The position numbers and the translations under genes are program-made. This document shows positions 58,601 to 64,000 of a stretch of 64,000 nucleotides of DNA, piece by piece; position 1 is the stretch's first letter, and each line of letters begins with the position of its first letter. The notes under the pieces were generated by a model. The model saw only the letters and a list, made by a program, of their open reading frames with translations, had not been told where the DNA came from and did not search any database. The DNA is from Lasioglossum baleicum (taxonomy: Eukaryota > Arthropoda > Insecta > Hymenoptera > Halictidae), in the NCBI RefSeq assembly GCF_051020765.1, contig NW_027469193.1, positions 357,193 to 421,192 of the forward strand. The letters run 5' to 3'.

Positions 58601-61600
58601 CGCGTAACGCATAACGCATAACGTATAAACCATAAGGCATAACGCTTAGCCCATAACGCATAACGCATAACGCATAACGCATAACGCATAACGCATAACG
58701 CATAACGCATAACGCATAACGCATAACGCATAACGCATAACGCATAACGCATAACGCATAACGCATAACGCATAACGCATAACGCATAACGCATAACGCA
58801 TAACGCATAACGCATAACGCATAACGCATAACGCATAACGCATAACGCATAACGCATAACGCATAACGCATAACGCATAACGCATAACGCATAACGCATA
58901 ACGCATAACGCATAACGCATAACGCATAACGCATAACGCATAACGCATAACGCATAACGCATAACGCATAACGCATAACGCATAACGCATAACGCATAAC
59001 GCATAACGCATAACGCATAACGCATAACGCATAACGCATAACGCTTAACGCATAACGCATAACGCATAACGCATAACGCATAACGCATAACGCATAACGC
59101 ATAACGCATAACGCATAACGCATAACGCATAACGCATAACGCATAACGCATAACGCATAACGCATAACGCATAACGCATAACGCATAACGCATAACGCAT
59201 AACGCATAACGCATAACGCATAACGCATAACGCATAACGCATAACGCATAACGCATAACGCATAACGCATAACGCATAACGCATAACGCATAACGCATAA
59301 CGCATAACGCATAACGCATAACGCATAACGCATAACGCATAACGCATAACGCATAACGCATAACGCATAACGCATAACGCATAACGCATAACGCATAACG
59401 CATAACGCATAACGCATAACGCATAACGCATAACGCATAACGCATAACGCATAACGCATAACGCATAACGCATAACGCATAACGCATAACGCATAACGCA
59501 TAACGCATAACGCATAACGCATAACGCATAACGCATAACGCATAACGCATAACGCATAACGCATAACGCATAACGCATAACGCATAACGCATAACGCATA
59601 ACGCATAACGCATAACGCATAACGCATAACGCATAACGCATAACGCATAACGCATAACGCATAACGCATAACGCATAACGCATAACGCATAACGCATAAC
59701 GCATAACGCATAACGCATAACGCATAACGCATAACGCATAACGCATAACGCATAACGCATAACGCATAACGCATAACGCATAACGCATAACGCATAACGC
59801 ATAACGCATAACGCATAACGCATAACGCATAACGCATAACGCATAACGCATAACGCATAACGCATAACGCATAACGCATAACGCATAACGCATAACGCAT
59901 AACGCATAACGCATAACGCATAACGCATAACGCATAACGCATAACGCATAACGCATAACGCATAACGCATAACGCATAACGCATAACGCATAACGCATAA
60001 CGCATAACGCATAACGCATAACGCATAACGCATAACGCATAACGCATAACGCATAACGCATAACGCATAACGCATAACGCATAACGCATAACGCATAACG
60101 CATAACGCATAACGCATAACGCATAACGCATAACGCATAACGCATAACGCATAACGCATAACGCATAACGCATAACGCATAACGCATAACCCATTGCGCA
60201 TAACGCTTAACGCGTAACGCAAAACTCATAACGCGTAACGCATAACGCATAACGTATAAACCATAAGGCATAACGCTTAGCCCATAACGCATAACGCATA
60301 ACGCATAACGCATAACGCATAACGCATAACGCATAACGCATAACGCATAACGCATAACGCATAACGCATAACACATAACGCATAACGCATAACGCATAAC
60401 GCATAACTCATAACGTATAAACCATAAGGCATAACGCTTAGCCCATAACGCATAACGCATAACGCATAACGCATAACGCATTACGCATAACGCATAACGC
60501 ATAACGCATAACGCATAACGCATAACGCATAACGCATAACGCATAACGCATAACGCATAACGCATAACGCATAACGCATAACTCATAACGCATAACGCAT
60601 AACGCATAACTCATAACGCATAACGCATAACGTATAAACCATAAGGCATAACGCTTAGCCCATAACGCATAACGCATAACGCATAACGCATAACGCATAA
60701 CGCATAACGCATAACGCATAACGCATAACGCATAACGCATAACGCATAACGCATAACGCATAACGCATAACGCATAACGCATAACGCATAACGCATAACG
60801 CATAACGCATAACGCATAACGCATAACGCATAACGCATAACGCATAACGCATAACGCATAACGCATAACGCATAACGCATAACGCTTAACGCATAACGCA
60901 TAACGCATAACGCATAACGCATAACGCATAACGCATAACGCATAACGCATAACGCATAACGCATAACGCATAACGCATAACGCATAACGCATAACGCATA
61001 ACGCATAACGCATAACGCATAACGCATAACGCATAACGCATAACGCATAACGCATAACGCATAACGCATAACGCATAACGCATAACGCATAACGCATAAC
61101 GCATAACGCATAACGCATAACGCATAACGCATAACGCATAACGCATAACGCATAACGCATAACGCATAACGCATAACGCATAACGCATAACGCATAACGC
61201 ATAACGCATAACGCATAACGCATAACGCATAACGCATAACGCATAACGCATAACGCATAACGCATAACGCATAACGCATAACGCATAACGCATAACGCAT
61301 AACGCATAACGCATAACGCATAACGCATAACGCATAACGCATAACGCATAACGCATAACGCATAACGCATAACGCATAACGCATAACGCATAACGCATAA
61401 CGCATAACGCATAACGCATAACGCATAACGCATAACGCATAACGCATAACGCATAACGCATAACGCATAACGCATAACGCATAACGCATAACGCATAACG
61501 CATAACGCATAACGCATAACGCATAACGCATAACGCATAACGCATAACGCATAACGCATAACGCATAACGCATAACGCATAACGCATAACGCATAACGCA

Positions 61601-64000
61601 TAACGCATAACGCATAACGCATAACGCATAACGCATAACGCATAACGCATAACGCATAACGCATAACGCATAACGCATAACGCATAACGCATAACGCATA
61701 ACGCATAACGCATAACGCATAACGCATAACGCATAACGCATAACGCATAACGCATAACGCATAACGCATAACGCATAACGCATAACGCATAACGCATAAC
61801 GCATAACGCATAACGCATAACGCATAACGCATAACGCATAACGCATAACGCATAACGCATAACGCATAACGCATAACGCATAACCCATTGCGCATAACGC
61901 TTAACGCGTAACGCAAAACTCATAACGCGTAACGCATAACGCATAACGTATAAACCATAAGGCATAACGCTTAGCCCATAACGCATAACGCATAACGCAT
62001 AACGCATAACGCATAACGCATAACGCATAACGCATAACGCATAACGCATAACGCATAACGCATAACGCATAACGCATAACGCATAACGCATAACGCATAA
62101 CGCATAACGCATAACGCATAACGCATAACGCATAACGCATAACGCATAACGCATAACGCATAACGCATAACGCATAACGCATAACGCATAACGCATAACG
62201 CATAACGCATAACGCATAACGCATAACGCATAACGCATAACGCATAACGCATAACGCATAACGCATAACGCATAACGCATAACGCATAACGCATAACGCA
62301 TAACGCATAACGCATAACGCATAACGCATAACGCATAACGCATAACGCATAACGCATAACGCATAACGCATAACGCATAACGCATAACGCATAACGCATA
62401 ACGCATAACGCATAACGCATAACGCATAACGCATAACGCATAACGCATAACGCATAACGCATAACGCATAACGCATAACGCATAACGCATAACGCATAAC
62501 GCATAACGCATAACGCATAACGCATAACGCATAACGCATAACGCATAACGCATAACGCATAACGCATAACGCATAACGCATAACGCATAACGCATAACGC
62601 ATAACCCATTGCGCATAACGCTTAACGCGTAACGCAAAACTCATAACGCGTAACGCATAACGCATAACGTATAAACCATAAGGCATAACGCTTAGCCCAT
62701 AACGCATAACGCATAACGCATAACGCATAACGCATAACGCATAACGCATAACGCATAACGCATAACGCATAACGCATAACGCATAACACATAACGCATAA
62801 CGCATAACGCATAACGCATAACTCATAACGTATAAACCATAAGGCATAACGCTTAGCCCATAACGCATAACGCATAACGCATAACGCATAACGCATTACG
62901 CATAACGCATAACGCATAACGCATAACGCATAACGCATAACGCATAACGCATAACGCATAACGCATAACGCATAACGCATAACGCATAACGCATAACTCA
63001 TAACGCATAACGCATAACGCATAACTCATAACGCATAACGCATAACGTATAAACCATAAGGCATAACGCTTAGCCCATAACGCATAACGCATAACGCATA
63101 ACGCATAACGCATAACGCATAACGCATAACGCATAACGCATAACGCATAACGCATAACGCATAACGCATAACGCATAACGCATAACGCATAACGCATAAC
63201 GCATAACGCATAACGCATAACGCATAACGCATAACGCATAACGCATAACGCATAACGCATAACGCATAACGCATAACGCATAACGCATAACGCTTAACGC
63301 ATAACGCATAACGCATAACGCATAACGCATAACGCATAACGCATAACGCATAACGCATAACGCATAACGCATAACGCATAACGCATAACGCATAACGCAT
63401 AACGCATAACGCATAACGCATAACGCATAACGCATAACGCATAACGCATAACGCATAACGCATAACGCATAACGCATAACGCATAACGCATAACGCATAA
63501 CGCATAACGCATAACGCATAACGCATAACGCATAACGCATAACGCATAACGCATAACGCAACGCATAACGCATAACGCATAACGCATAACGCATAACGCA
63601 TAACGCATAACGCATAACGCATAACGCATAACGCATAACGCATAACGCATAACGCATAACGCATAACGCATAACGCATAACGCATAACGCATAACGCATA
63701 ACGCATAACGCATAACGCATAACGCATAACGCATAACGCATAACGCATAACGCATAACGCATAACGCATAACGCATAACGCATAACGCATAACGCATAAC
63801 GCATAACGCATAACGCATAACGCATAACGCATAACGCATAACGCATAACGCATAACGCATAACGCATAACGCATAACGCATAACGCATAACGCATAACGC
63901 ATAACGCATAACGCATAACGCATAACGCATAACGCATAACGCATAACGCATAACGCATAACGCATAACGCATAACGCATAACGCATAACGCATAACGCAT
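58601..64000. repeat. Homogeneous right end of the satellite window
   Basis: Few variants remain. Perfect consensus runs include 59,049-60,189 (1,141 bp, 163 units) and 60,890-61,883 (994 bp, 142 units), the longest I found. Full cassettes stand at 60,190, 61,884 and 62,605. The array continues past the window end. Confidence 0.85.
63557..63561. repeat. Truncated 5-bp satellite unit (register break)
   Basis: The sequence reads CGCATAA, CGCAA, CGCATAA: one unit has lost TA (or AT). Before this point every unit start is congruent to 4 modulo 7; after it the phase shifts by two. It is the only departure from 7-bp length I found in 61 kb. Confidence 0.9.

Larger units (their letters stand above)
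2640..64000. repeat. Heptanucleotide satellite array (CGCATAA)n, continuing past the right edge
   Basis: The unit is CGCATAA on the + strand in a single orientation throughout; I found no inverted block and no foreign insertion. Register checked at ten points between 2,640 and 63,484 is unchanged. The run 2,643-63,556 is exactly 8,702 units long. Most units are the perfect consensus. Variants are substitutions: CTCATAA, CGCTTAA, CGTATAA, CGCATTA, CGCGTAA, CACATAA, CCCATAA and the members of the composite cassettes. The + strand has a TAA in every frame every 21 bp, while the - strand has no stop in any frame. Heptamer satellites are known in other insects (for example Drosophila virilis), but I do not recognise this unit. 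The likely setting is constitutive heterochromatin. Confidence 0.97.

Noticed and set aside
3329..62702. CRISPR-like array (cassettes as repeats, runs as spacers)
   Set aside because: The runs between cassettes are the same heptamer, not unique spacers, and the sequence context is eukaryotic.
2640..64000. Telomeric repeat
   Set aside because: The unit is not G-rich on either strand (TTATGCG). In addition, the more G-rich strand reads toward the unique flank, opposite to a terminal array on this side. Interspersed cassettes and higher-order repeats also argue against telomerase products.

Overview
The window has two unequal parts. Bases 1-2,639 are AT-rich eukaryotic sequence crowded with DNA-transposon remains. 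Bases 2,640-64,000 (about 61.4 kb, running off the right edge) are one uninterrupted satellite array of a 7-bp unit, CGCATAA on the + strand (equivalently TAACGCA; TGCGTTA on the - strand). A spliced Harbinger/HARBI1-type transposase with a short (152-bp) intron, Tc1/mariner-like ends at TA sites and a MADF-type exon together suggest an animal, most likely an insect. That is an inference; no host marker gene is present.

Left flank, in order: the terminal repeat of a Tc1/mariner-like element whose body lies off the left edge (1-152); a single MADF-domain exon on the - strand (197-332); non-coding DNA with a strong imperfect hairpin (576-610); the start of a second, diverged element of the same Tc1-like group (649 to about 854); an inverted copy of the first exon of the Harbinger transposase (855-1,100, + strand); the Harbinger transposase itself on the - strand (2,409-1,050: two exons, DDE triad present, one frameshift); and a CpG-rich stretch of short inverted and direct repeats that abuts the satellite.

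The satellite keeps exact 7-bp register from 2,643 to 63,556 (60,914 bp, exactly 8,702 x 7). The only unit-length break found is one 5-bp unit at 63,557-63,561. No transposon, gene, inversion or other sequence interrupts it. Substituted heptamers are not scattered at random: they form recurring cassettes and higher-order repeats that divide the array into domains. These are a cassette-rich left part (2.64-9.9 kb), a part lacking the CCCATTG landmark (9.8-19.2 kb), a tandem 4.24-kb duplication (about 21.7-30.2 kb), a related 5.6/4.7-kb set (30.2-38.2 kb), a block marked by ten CGCCTAA clusters (39.1-50.6 kb), a mixed block (50.6-58.6 kb) and an unusually homogeneous right end with perfect runs up to 1,141 bp.

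The long open frames on the - strand across the array (up to about 1,020 codons of a repeating heptapeptide) are arithmetic by-products of a 7-bp unit without stops on that strand. I do not annotate them as genes. The window is best read as the edge of a large heterochromatic, possibly pericentromeric or centromeric, satellite block bordering transposon-rich DNA.
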